A stretch of DNA of 23,665 nt. Origin: JBDRZD01 sp964623395. Its GTDB lineage: Bacteria; Hydrothermota; Hydrothermia; Hydrothermales; Hydrothermaceae. Shown here in pieces: positions 16,253-23,574 of the stretch. A program made the position numbers and the translations under genes. The notes beneath the pieces are model-generated. The model saw nothing but the letters and a program-made list of their open reading frames with translations, searched no databases and was not told the origin of the DNA. The stretch is taken from assembly GCA_964623395.1 (NCBI GenBank), contig CAZUSI010000016.1:1-23665 (forward strand), written 5' to 3'. Each line of letters opens with the position of its first letter. The stretch's first letter is position 1.

Positions 16253-16993
16253 ATGATAACATTTTGGGCAGTTGTTGTTCTTCTTGTTTTACTTATCCTT
16301 TTTTCAGCAATTAAGGTTCTTCCTGAATATGAAAGGGCTGTTGTATTTAGGCTCGGAAGATTCCATGGAGTTAAAGGTCCTGGTCTTTTCCTTATAATTC
16401 CAATTGTAGATAGAATTGTAAAAGTTTCTTTAAGAACAATTGTAATGGATGTTCCGCCTCAGGATGTTATAACAAGAGACAATGTATCTGTTAAAGTGAA
16501 TGCAGTTGTATATTTCAGAGTTGTTGATCCACAAAGAGCAATAATAGAAGTTGAAGATTATCTTTATGCAACTTCACAGATTGCACAAACAACTTTAAGA
16601 AGCATACTCGGTGAAGCAGAACTTGATGAACTATTGGCTCAGAGAGAAAAAATTAATCAAAGACTTCAAACAATAATAGATGAACATACAGATCCATGGG
16701 GAGTAAAGGTATCAGCAGTTGAAGTAAAGCATGTTGATCTTCCTGAAGAAATGAAAAGGGCAATGGCAAGACAGGCAGAAGCAGAAAGGGAAAGAAGGGC
16801 AAAAATTATTTCTGCGGAAGGAGAATACCAAGCAGCCAAAAAGTTATATGAAGCAGCAAAGATAATATCTGAACAGCCTGTTGCAGTTCAATTAAGATTT
16901 TTACAGACACTTACAGAAATTGCTGCTGAAAAGGCTACAACAACAATTTTACCTGTTCCAATTGACCTTTTAACTCCTTTTATTAAAAAATAA
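16253..16993 (+). CDS. Slipin / stomatin-like SPFH protein
   Basis: Membrane scaffold protein of the SPFH family, partner of NfeD. The 246 residues contain one N-terminal membrane segment (about 4-20), the start pattern LPEYERAVVFRLGRF, VKGPGLFLIIP, DVPPQDVITRDNVSVKVNAV, and the helical stretch RQAEAERERRAKIISAEGEYQAA typical of slipins. A strong AAAAAGGAGG precedes the ATG, which comes one base after the nfeD stop. The stop TAA at 16991-16993 coincides with the apparent beginning of the CDF transporter frame. Confidence 0.96.
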   Translation: MITFWAVVVLLVLLILFSAIKVLPEYERAVVFRLGRFHGVKGPGLFLIIPIVDRIVKVSLRTIVMDVPPQDVITRDNVSVKVNAVVYFRVVDPQRAIIEVEDYLYATSQIAQTTLRSILGEAELDELLAQREKINQRLQTIIDEHTDPWGVKVSAVEVKHVDLPEEMKRAMARQAEAERERRAKIISAEGEYQAAKKLYEAAKIISEQPVAVQLRFLQTLTEIAAEKATTTILPVPIDLLTPFIKK

Positions 16994-17862
16994 AGGATTT
17001 AGATAAAAGATTAAAATTATCTATAATTTCCTTATGTGTTTCAATTTTTGTCTTTATATTTAAACTTATTTCATATTTTTTAACAAATTCAACTGCCCTT
17101 TTAACAGATTCAGTTGAAAGTATAAATAATATAATTGCATCTTCTATTTTATTTTTTTCAATTAAAAAATCCTTAAAACCACCTGATGAAAAACATCCCT
17201 ATGGACATTATAAAATGGAATGCATTTCTTCTTTTATTGAAGGAACTTTAATTGTCTCAATGGGTCTTTTTTTATTTTATATTTCAATTAAAAGATTTTT
17301 AATACCCTTTGAATTAAGAAAATTAGAAACAGGTATAATAATTTCTGGAATTGCTGGAATTATAAATTTTATAACAGGCATTTATTTATATAAAAAAGGA
17401 AAGAAATTGAAATCAATAGCAATTAAAACGGATGCAAAACATCTTTTTTCAGACACAATAACCACCACAAGTGTCATATTGGCTCTCATTATTGTTATAA
17501 TTACAAATAAAAAAATAATAGATCCTTTAATAAGCCTTTTCTTATCCATCTATATAATTTTTCTTGGAACAAAATCCATAATAGAAACTGCTGATGAAAT
17601 ACTTGATAGAAGAATTGATGAAGAAGACATTTTTCAAATAAAAAAAATTTTGAATTCCTACTCATCAAGTTTTATAGAATTTCATGAACTTAGAACAAGA
17701 AAGTCTGGAAAGAAAAAATTTATTGACCTTCATATAGTTTTTCCAAAAGATAAGAAAATTTTGGAAGTTCATAAAATATGCGATGAAATTGAAAATAAGA
17801 TTAAGGAAAAAATTAAGGATATTGATATAATAATACATCCTGAACCTTACGAAAATGATTGA
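16990..17862 (+). CDS. CDF-family divalent cation transporter without a canonical start codon
   Basis: Cation diffusion facilitator of about 290 codons, the usual family length. Family sequence begins well upstream of the first ATG (17215). From 16990 the frame gives KRLKLSIISL and membrane segment 1, then LLTDSVESINN (segment 2), then KPPDEKHPYGHYKME, the classic CDF loop, which spans the 17215 ATG. Starting at 17215 would delete segments 1-2 and the HPYGH loop. No ATG, GTG, TTG or CTG lies in this frame from 16987 to 17214. ATA at 16990 overlaps the slipin TAA as ATAA. Segment 5 has the usual DAKHLFSD metal-site pair (H, D); segment 2 has Glu and Asn at positions more often His/Asp and Asp. 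The C-terminal cytoplasmic domain (IDLHIVFPKD, HKICDEIE) is intact. Metal specificity is unknown. Confidence 0.8.
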   Translation: MKDLDKRLKLSIISLCVSIFVFIFKLISYFLTNSTALLTDSVESINNIIASSILFFSIKKSLKPPDEKHPYGHYKMECISSFIEGTLIVSMGLFLFYISIKRFLIPFELRKLETGIIISGIAGIINFITGIYLYKKGKKLKSIAIKTDAKHLFSDTITTTSVILALIIVIITNKKIIDPLISLFLSIYIIFLGTKSIIETADEILDRRIDEEDIFQIKKILNSYSSSFIEFHELRTRKSGKKKFIDLHIVFPKDKKILEVHKICDEIENKIKEKIKDIDIIIHPEPYEND

Positions 17863-17888
17863 CAATTTAGAGCTTTTAAAAATATAAT
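17859..17888 (+). promoter_or_regulatory. Consensus promoter TTGACA-N18-TATAAT
   Basis: A perfect -35 TTGACA (17859-17864) and perfect -10 TATAAT (17883-17888) are separated by 18 bases. The -35 overlaps the stop codon of the CDF gene. The expected start site is about 17895, leaving roughly 4 bases before the ATG at 17900 and no room for a Shine-Dalgarno site, so the message would be essentially leaderless. Confidence 0.65.
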
Positions 17889-17899
17889 TTAAATCTAAA

Positions 17900-19909
17900 A
17901 TGAAAGAAAAAAAATTTTTAATAGAAGTTCTTCCCTACATAATTATATTTTTATTTTTAATTCTTCTTTATTATTTTCTTAAATATATCTATTTCAATCC
18001 AATTTTATTCTTTATTTTTTCTATTGTATTCTTCTTAGCAAGATTTATAAGAATATCCTTAAAAAGGTTTTCAATATTAACAGTAACACCAATTTTTGCC
18101 TTTCTTTTTCCTCTTTATTCTGGTGGATTTACAGCAGGAATCTCAAACCTTTTAGGAGTTTTTTTGGGAGAAAGAATATGGAGGAAAACTCCTTTATTTG
18201 ATGCAATAAGGAATTCTTTTACTTATGCAAGTGCCATACTTACATTAAGTTTTATTTTACCTCCTAAGGGCAATCCATCCTTTTACCAAATCTTTATCTT
18301 TTATTTTCTATTCTCTCTTATTTTTCCCTATTTCTTTTATCTTCCTAAATTTTTTGAATTAAAATTAAAATTTAAAGAATTATTTTATATTTCTATATGG
18401 GAACACATCTTTGCATTAACGATGAATGGAATCTCTTATATTTTTTATAGAATATCAACATCAAAAATGAATTTTGAAAATATTTTATATTTAATTTTCA
18501 TAATTTTATTTGGTTTAATTATTTTTAACTTAATAAAAATAGCAATATATTCAGACAAATTAAATTTTGAAAGAAAGATATTAAAAATATTAAAAGAAAA
18601 ATTAAGTTTTGAAACTGGATTAAAGGAAGTGGAAAAATTGTTAAAGGAAGAATTAAAAATAAAAGAATTAGATATTGCTCTCTGTGAAAATAAAGATGAA
18701 GTGAAAATAATATATTCAACAAATATTCCTTCCCTTTTAAAAAATCCTATAAGAGTTAAAAAACCGAATGGAAATTTTTGGAAAGTAATTGAAAATAAAA
18801 AATATGAGTATTTACCCTACTCAAAAGAAAATGGAAGTGAAATTTTGTTTCCTCTTATTTATAACGAAAAATTAATCGGCATTTTAATTTGTAAGAGTAA
18901 AAAAAGAGAAGGATTTTATGAGGATGATATAAGAAGATTAGAAAGAATTTTAGAACCAATATCAAGTTCCTTAGAGCTTTTGATAAATATAAGTAATTTA
19001 AAAGAAATATCTTATACTTTAAATAAGGATGCAGAACATCTTGCAACAATTACAGAAGAATTTAGTGGAAGTATAGGAGAAATAAGTGAAAAAATTTTAA
19101 AGGCAAATAAAAATCTTGAAAATGCAAGAGATTTGCTTCAGAAAAATTTTGAAATTTTAGAAAATGTTGGAAAAACAATAGAGGATCTGGGTAGTGAATC
19201 TGAAAAGATATCAATTATTTCTAATGAAATTTTTAAAAGAATTCAAGAAGGATATGAATCATATTTAAATTTAAAGAAATTTCAGCAGAATTTCTCAAAA
19301 GAATATATAGGTATAAAAGAAGAATTTGAAAATTTTTTAAATTTTTATAGAAAAATTCAAGAATTAATTGAATTTATGGTTGATTATACAACAAAGACAA
19401 GATTACTTTCCTTAAATGCAGCAATTGAAGCAGCAAGATTTGAAGAGAAAAAAACTGGTTTTGGAATAATTGCAGAAGAAATTGGAAAACTTGCAGAAGT
19501 TGGAGAAGATTTAACAAAAAGAATGCAAGAAGAATTTACAAAGGGTGAAGAAACAATTTTAAGAATAAGAAAGGGATTTTTAGCATACGAAGAACTTGAA
19601 AAAGAAACAAATAAAAGAATGGATGAAATAAGTATCTATATGGAGGAAATGAGAAAAAAAATGACTGAATTAAAAGAGAAAATAAAGGCATTCCCTGATA
19701 TTATGAAAAAAGATATTGGTGATCTCCAAAATATAATAATGAAAATGGGAGAAATCTTAACCTTTTATGAAGAGAATTTTAAAAACTTTGAAGAAATTGG
19801 CTCTCTTTCAGAGGAACTTTCTGCAAGCTCAGAGGAAATAGCAGGAAAGGCACAGGAGTTAAATGTAATAAGCACAAAACTTTCTGAACTTACAAAAATT
19901 TTTGAATAA
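17900..19909 (+). CDS. Membrane-anchored GAF / MCP-like sensory protein
   Basis: Sensor protein of 669 residues. Residues about 8-215 are strongly hydrophobic with some six or seven membrane segments; the middle (TVTPIFAFLFPLYSGG, then a conserved-looking RNSFTYASA) resembles integral-membrane sensor domains found on some HD-GYP and diguanylate cyclase proteins. Residues about 235-365 look like a GAF domain (LFPLIYNEKLIGILIC, then a helix DDIRRLERI). The rest is coiled coil, with the chemoreceptor hairpin core at about 502-535: LLSLNAAIEAARFEEKKTGFG followed by AEEIGKLAE. No HAMP domain is obvious. It probably relays a signal to CheA/CheW or acts independently; no che genes are present. The PutP-type transporter gene follows after one base. 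Confidence 0.82.
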   Translation: MKEKKFLIEVLPYIIIFLFLILLYYFLKYIYFNPILFFIFSIVFFLARFIRISLKRFSILTVTPIFAFLFPLYSGGFTAGISNLLGVFLGERIWRKTPLFDAIRNSFTYASAILTLSFILPPKGNPSFYQIFIFYFLFSLIFPYFFYLPKFFELKLKFKELFYISIWEHIFALTMNGISYIFYRISTSKMNFENILYLIFIILFGLIIFNLIKIAIYSDKLNFERKILKILKEKLSFETGLKEVEKLLKEELKIKELDIALCENKDEVKIIYSTNIPSLLKNPIRVKKPNGNFWKVIENKKYEYLPYSKENGSEILFPLIYNEKLIGILICKSKKREGFYEDDIRRLERILEPISSSLELLINISNLKEISYTLNKDAEHLATITEEFSGSIGEISEKILKANKNLENARDLLQKNFEILENVGKTIEDLGSESEKISIISNEIFKRIQEGYESYLNLKKFQQNFSKEYIGIKEEFENFLNFYRKIQELIEFMVDYTTKTRLLSLNAAIEAARFEEKKTGFGIIAEEIGKLAEVGEDLTKRMQEEFTKGEETILRIRKGFLAYEELEKETNKRMDEISIYMEEMRKKMTELKEKIKAFPDIMKKDIGDLQNIIMKMGEILTFYEENFKNFEEIGSLSEELSASSEEIAGKAQELNVISTKLSELTKIFE

Positions 19910-19910
19910 A

Positions 19911-21323
19911 ATGATTTATGCATTTATTTTATATCTTGTTTTACTTTTTGTTATAGGAATTTTAACTTCAAAGCTCACAAAAACCCTTGAAGATTTTGTT
20001 CTTGGTGGAAGAAAACTTGGTGCATGGATAATTGCTTTATCAGAAAAGGCAACAGATTTCTCAGCATGGCTTTTAATAGGTCTTCCAGGTCAAGCATTTA
20101 AAATGGGATTAGGAGCATTATGGGCGGGAATTGGATGTTTTATAGGTTCTTTATTTAATTGGACAATTATTGCAACTCCTTTAAGAAAACTTTCTGAAAA
20201 ATACAATGCTTTAACTCTTCCTGATTATTTTGAATCAAGATTTAATGATAAGACAAGAATTTTAAGGATAACTTCATTTATCTTGATAATTATATTTTTT
20301 ACCTTTTATATTTCTGCTCAAATTTCTGGAAGTGGCAAGGTTCTTTCTTCTGCCTTTGGTATATCTCCCATTTATGGAATGATTATTGGAATTGGCATGA
20401 TAACCTTTTATACAATGCTTGGTGGATTTTTTGCAGTTGCAATTACTGATTTTATTCAAGCACTTTTAATGCTTTCAGCCCTTTTAATTTTACCAATTTT
20501 GGGAATAATAAATCTTGGAGGAATTGGTAAATTTATGGAAATTTCAAAGAATGTAAAAGGAACGGTTTTTTCACTTTCAGGAGGAGAAGAAGGACTTGCA
20601 ATGGTTTTAGGGGTTATAATAGGGGGACTTGCTATAGGACTTGGTTATCCAGGGCAACCTCATATTCTTGCAAGATATATGGCAATAAAATCGGAAAAGG
20701 AAATAAAAAAAGCAACGATAATTTCAATGACATGGACATTTTTTGCATTAACAGGTGCAATTTTTACAGGAATTGTTGGGATCCCAATTTTAAAAGGGGA
20801 ATTAGAAGACCCTGAACATATTACATCAATGCTTGCAAAAAATCTTTTACATCCTTTTGTTGCAGGAATTATAATTTCAGGAGCAATATCTGCAATTATG
20901 TCAACTGCTGATTCACAACTTCTTGTTGTTACATCTTCTTTTGTTGAAGATATTTATAAAAAAATGATAAATCCAAAGGAAAAGCAGGAAAAACTTGTTA
21001 TTTATTCAAGAATATTAACATTTTTAATATCCCTTGTCGCATTTATATTGGCATTAAAGGCACAAACTCTTGTTTATTGGTTGGTATTATATGCATGGGG
21101 AGGACTTGCAGCATCTTTTGGTCCACCTTTAATCCTTTCAATATTATGGAAAAGAACAACAAAATGGGGAGTATTTGCGGGAATGATAGGAGGTGCAATA
21201 ACAATAATTTTATGGTATAATATTCCCTTTTTAAAAAATTTAATATATGAGCTTGTTCCTGGTTTTTTCTTTTCACTTTTTATAGGTATAATTGTTTCTC
21301 TTTTAACAAAAAAGGAGGGATAA
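19911..21323 (+). CDS. putP: PutP-type sodium/solute (proline) symporter
   Basis: Member of the sodium:solute symporter family, most like the proline carrier. The start used is the ATG at 19911 (470 residues); a TTG at 19902 inside the preceding stop region is an alternative. It has about 12-13 membrane segments. PutP landmarks include LGAWIIALSEKATDFSAWLL with D49 and S51 at the places of the sodium-site Asp55 and Ser57 of E. coli PutP, IGLPGQAF, TLPDYFESRF, and GYPGQPHILARYMA, close to the PutP block GQPHILARF. Sodium-coupled proline uptake is the likeliest function, but other substrates are possible. It sits directly behind the MCP-like sensor, probably in the same message. Confidence 0.9.
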   Translation: MIYAFILYLVLLFVIGILTSKLTKTLEDFVLGGRKLGAWIIALSEKATDFSAWLLIGLPGQAFKMGLGALWAGIGCFIGSLFNWTIIATPLRKLSEKYNALTLPDYFESRFNDKTRILRITSFILIIIFFTFYISAQISGSGKVLSSAFGISPIYGMIIGIGMITFYTMLGGFFAVAITDFIQALLMLSALLILPILGIINLGGIGKFMEISKNVKGTVFSLSGGEEGLAMVLGVIIGGLAIGLGYPGQPHILARYMAIKSEKEIKKATIISMTWTFFALTGAIFTGIVGIPILKGELEDPEHITSMLAKNLLHPFVAGIIISGAISAIMSTADSQLLVVTSSFVEDIYKKMINPKEKQEKLVIYSRILTFLISLVAFILALKAQTLVYWLVLYAWGGLAASFGPPLILSILWKRTTKWGVFAGMIGGAITIILWYNIPFLKNLIYELVPGFFFSLFIGIIVSLLTKKEG

Positions 21324-21324
21324 G

Positions 21325-21531
21325 ATGGAATGCAAAAAAGAAGAAAATTTAAAAAAATGCACATGCACTTATGAGCCATGCTCACGAAAAGGAATTTGTT
21401 GTGAATGCCTAAAATACCATTTATCTCACAATGAACTTCCTGGATGTGTATTTCCACCTGAAATTGAAAAAACATATGATAGAAGTATTAATAATTTTGT
21501 GAAATATTATGCTAAAAAATACAAAATATGA
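21325..21531 (+). CDS. Small eight-cysteine protein (DUF6485-like)
   Basis: Protein of 68 residues with eight cysteines at 3, 12, 14, 19, 25, 26, 28 and 41, in the order C...CTC...C...GICCECL...PGC, and His32 and His35 between. The N-terminal two thirds could hold one or two metal ions or an iron-sulfur cluster; the rest is a short helix ending KYYAKKYKI. From memory it resembles the small family DUF6485, of unknown function. An AAAAAGGAGGG site lies at the end of the symporter gene, one base separates the two genes, and its 3' end overlaps ndk by 4 bases. No biochemical role can be assigned. Confidence 0.82.
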   Translation: MECKKEENLKKCTCTYEPCSRKGICCECLKYHLSHNELPGCVFPPEIEKTYDRSINNFVKYYAKKYKI

Positions 21532-21920
21532 GAAGTTTGCTTGTGATAAAACCAGATGCTGTAAGAAAGAAAAAAATTGGTAAAATAATAGAAATACTTG
21601 AGGAAAATGGATTTGAAATAAAAGGAATAAGGATGAAAAGATTTACGAAGGAGGAAGCAGAAAAATTTTATATTGTTCATAAAGGGAAAGATTTTTTTGA
21701 AAAATTGATAAATTTTATAACATCAGGAGAAGTTGTTGGAATTCTTGTGGAAAAGGAAAATGCAATAGAAAAATTAAGAGAACTTGTTGGAGATACAGAT
21801 CCAAAAAAGGCAAGATGTGGCACTATAAGGTATATGTTAGGGGAAAATATAACTTATAATGCTGTTCATGCAGCAGATTCAGAGGAGTCCTTTAAGCGTG
21901 AATTATCCTTCTTTTTCTGA
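21528..21920 (+). CDS. ndk: Nucleoside diphosphate kinase
   Basis: Transfers the gamma phosphate between nucleoside di- and triphosphates through a phosphohistidine. The 130 residues are slightly shorter than the usual 135-150. Blocks present are RSLLVIKPDAVRK at the start, GFEIKGIRMKRFT, and DPKKARCGTIRYMLG, then the active-site His114 in NAVHAADSEESFKREL, where NxVHGSDS is usual: the Gly-Ser after His is Ala-Ala here. It overlaps the small cysteine protein gene by 4 bases and contains the start of the next gene. Confidence 0.96.
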   Translation: MRSLLVIKPDAVRKKKIGKIIEILEENGFEIKGIRMKRFTKEEAEKFYIVHKGKDFFEKLINFITSGEVVGILVEKENAIEKLRELVGDTDPKKARCGTIRYMLGENITYNAVHAADSEESFKRELSFFF

Positions 21921-23274
21921 ATTATATGCATTTCTTTTATTGAAAGATTTAGAGGAATTAAAAGATAAAAAAATTTTAAAGGTTCTAAAGGAAAAGGATA
22001 ATTTTTATTTGGTTTTCAAAGAAAAAATTTTAAAAATAAATCTTTCTTCAAATTTTTATAGGATTTCTCTTTTACCTTATCAAGAAATAAATGGTAAAAA
22101 AGCAGTGTTTTCAAATTTAATTGAAAATTTCAAAATAAAAGAAATAGAAAATAAAAAAGGGGAAAGAATTTTTATATTTCATCTTTTAGGAATTTCTCCT
22201 TTATATGAAAAATTAGAAAGAAAATTAATAATTGAACTTTTAGGAAGATATAAAAATTTGATTATAACACAAGAAAAAGATGTTGTTATTTATGATTTGA
22301 AAGAAAAATTTAAGAATAAAACCTATTCATTTCCGCCCCCTAAAATAAATTTATTTGATACAGAAAATAAGGAATGGGGAAATTATGTAAAAAAATATTT
22401 TAATGAATATTTTGAAAATTTTGGAGAAGAATTTAAAAAAATGTTAAAAGAATTAAATTTAGAAAATATTGATAAATTTTATCTTTTATATAAAGATGAA
22501 AAACCCCTTCTTATTTCTCCTTGGAAAATAAACCAAAAATTTGAAATTTTTGAGAATTTCTCTTCTGCACTTGAAAAACTTTATAGTTTTTATGAAAAAG
22601 AATTAGAGGTAAAAGAAGAAGAGGATAAAGAAATTATTAAGAAAATTGAATTTTATGAAAAAAAGATGGAAAAGGAAATGGACTATGAAAAATATAAAAA
22701 AATGGGTGAATTATGTATTTTATATAAAAATGAACTTGAAGGGAAAGAAGGGAAATTTATTTTAAAAGACCCTGAAACAGGCAAAGAATATGAAATAGAA
22801 ATTAAAAAGGATGTGTTAAAAGAAGCAGAAAAATATTTTAAAATTTATAAAAGTAAAAAAGAAAAAATTGATAAGATTTTAAAAAAAATTGAAGAATTAA
22901 AAAATTTAAAAGAAAAAAAAGATAGAAAAATTAAAAGAAAATTTATGGAGTTCAAAACACCTAATGGATTTAAGGTTTTTGTGGCAAGAAATAAGGAAGA
23001 GGCAAATGAATTGACTTTTAAATTTGCAAGACCATGGGATTATTTTTTACATGTTAAAGATTATAAAGGACCACATGTAATAATTAAGAGGGAAAAAAAT
23101 CAAACTATACCTGATGAAGATTTATTTTTTGCTGCAAAAATTGCAGCAGAATTTTCAAAGAAAAAAGGGAAAATTGAAGTGATTTATACAAAAAGGGAAA
23201 ATTTAAAACCTATAAAAGAAAAAATTGGAAAAGTTAAAATTTCCTCTTATAAAACAATTTGGGTAAATATATAA
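21898..23274 (+). CDS. rqcH: NFACT/RqcH-family ribosome quality control protein, short form
   Basis: RqcH proteins bind stalled 50S-peptidyl-tRNA and recruit tRNA-Ala for alanine tailing. GTG at 21898 is preferred because GAGGAG ends about 10 bases upstream; the ATG at 21859 lies deep inside ndk. That gives 458 residues against about 570 usually. Residues 1-200 are a shortened NFACT-N region with IIELLGRYKNLIIT, about 236-341 are a Lys/Glu coiled coil, and about 345-458 are the NFACT-R domain with EANELTFKFARPWDYFLHVKDYKGPHVIIK, the closest match to known members (D-Y-W-F-H-V, then G-x-H-V). A helix-hairpin-helix segment is not evident. It overlaps ndk by 23 bases. Confidence 0.82.
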   Translation: MNYPSFSELYAFLLLKDLEELKDKKILKVLKEKDNFYLVFKEKILKINLSSNFYRISLLPYQEINGKKAVFSNLIENFKIKEIENKKGERIFIFHLLGISPLYEKLERKLIIELLGRYKNLIITQEKDVVIYDLKEKFKNKTYSFPPPKINLFDTENKEWGNYVKKYFNEYFENFGEEFKKMLKELNLENIDKFYLLYKDEKPLLISPWKINQKFEIFENFSSALEKLYSFYEKELEVKEEEDKEIIKKIEFYEKKMEKEMDYEKYKKMGELCILYKNELEGKEGKFILKDPETGKEYEIEIKKDVLKEAEKYFKIYKSKKEKIDKILKKIEELKNLKEKKDRKIKRKFMEFKTPNGFKVFVARNKEEANELTFKFARPWDYFLHVKDYKGPHVIIKREKNQTIPDEDLFFAAKIAAEFSKKKGKIEVIYTKRENLKPIKEKIGKVKISSYKTIWVNI

Positions 23275-23529
23275 TTATTCTATAACTTTATAAACCTTAT
23301 CGTGGGGTCTTACCCTTTCATTAACCTTTATTCCAACCTTATCACCTCTTTTAGCAACTTGAACGGGTTTATGCTCTATCTGCATTGATTCAACCACTTG
23401 TTTAAAATCAGTTGTTGCTCCCTTAAAATGAAGTATATCCCCTACCTTTATTTCATCACCTGTAACTTCAATTGCAACAACACTTATTTTAGCATAATAA
23501 TCTAAAACCCTTCCAACTTCTTCTTCCAT
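23275..23529 (-). CDS. Small EF-Tu domain-2-like protein
   Basis: Protein of 84 residues resembling the beta-barrel domain 2 of translational GTPases, of the kind annotated as translation elongation factor-like protein: VGRVLDYYAKISVVAIEV, then GDILHFKGATTDFKQVVESMQI and VGIKVNERVRPHDKVYKV. There is no GTPase domain. AAGGAGG precedes the ATG. Its stop abuts the stop of the convergent RqcH-like gene with no spacer. The molecular role of these stand-alone barrels is not known to me. Confidence 0.85.
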   Translation of the reverse strand: MEEEVGRVLDYYAKISVVAIEVTGDEIKVGDILHFKGATTDFKQVVESMQIEHKPVQVAKRGDKVGIKVNERVRPHDKVYKVIE

Positions 23530-23545
23530 AAAACCTCCTTTTTAT

Positions 23546-23574
23546 ATTATAATTATAAACTATAATGATACCAA
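23546..23574 (-). promoter_or_regulatory. Candidate promoter of the EF-Tu domain-2-like gene
   Basis: On the minus strand TTGGTA (23569-23574) is followed after 17 bases by TATAAT (23546-23551). The start site would be near 23539, just ahead of the AAGGAGG ribosome site. The remainder of the window (23575-23665) shows no recognisable gene. Confidence 0.45.

Noticed and set aside
17215..17862. CDF transporter starting at the ATG at 17215
   Set aside because: This would cut off TM1, TM2 and part of the HPYGH loop, all of which are clearly encoded in frame upstream.
19902..19910. TTG at 19902 as start of the symporter
   Set aside because: The ATG at 19911 is three codons on and starts directly at the first membrane segment. 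TTG remains possible but is less likely.
21859..21897. ATG at 21859 as start of the RqcH-like gene
   Set aside because: It adds 13 residues without homology and overlaps the ndk active-site region; the GTG at 21898 has a proper ribosome site.
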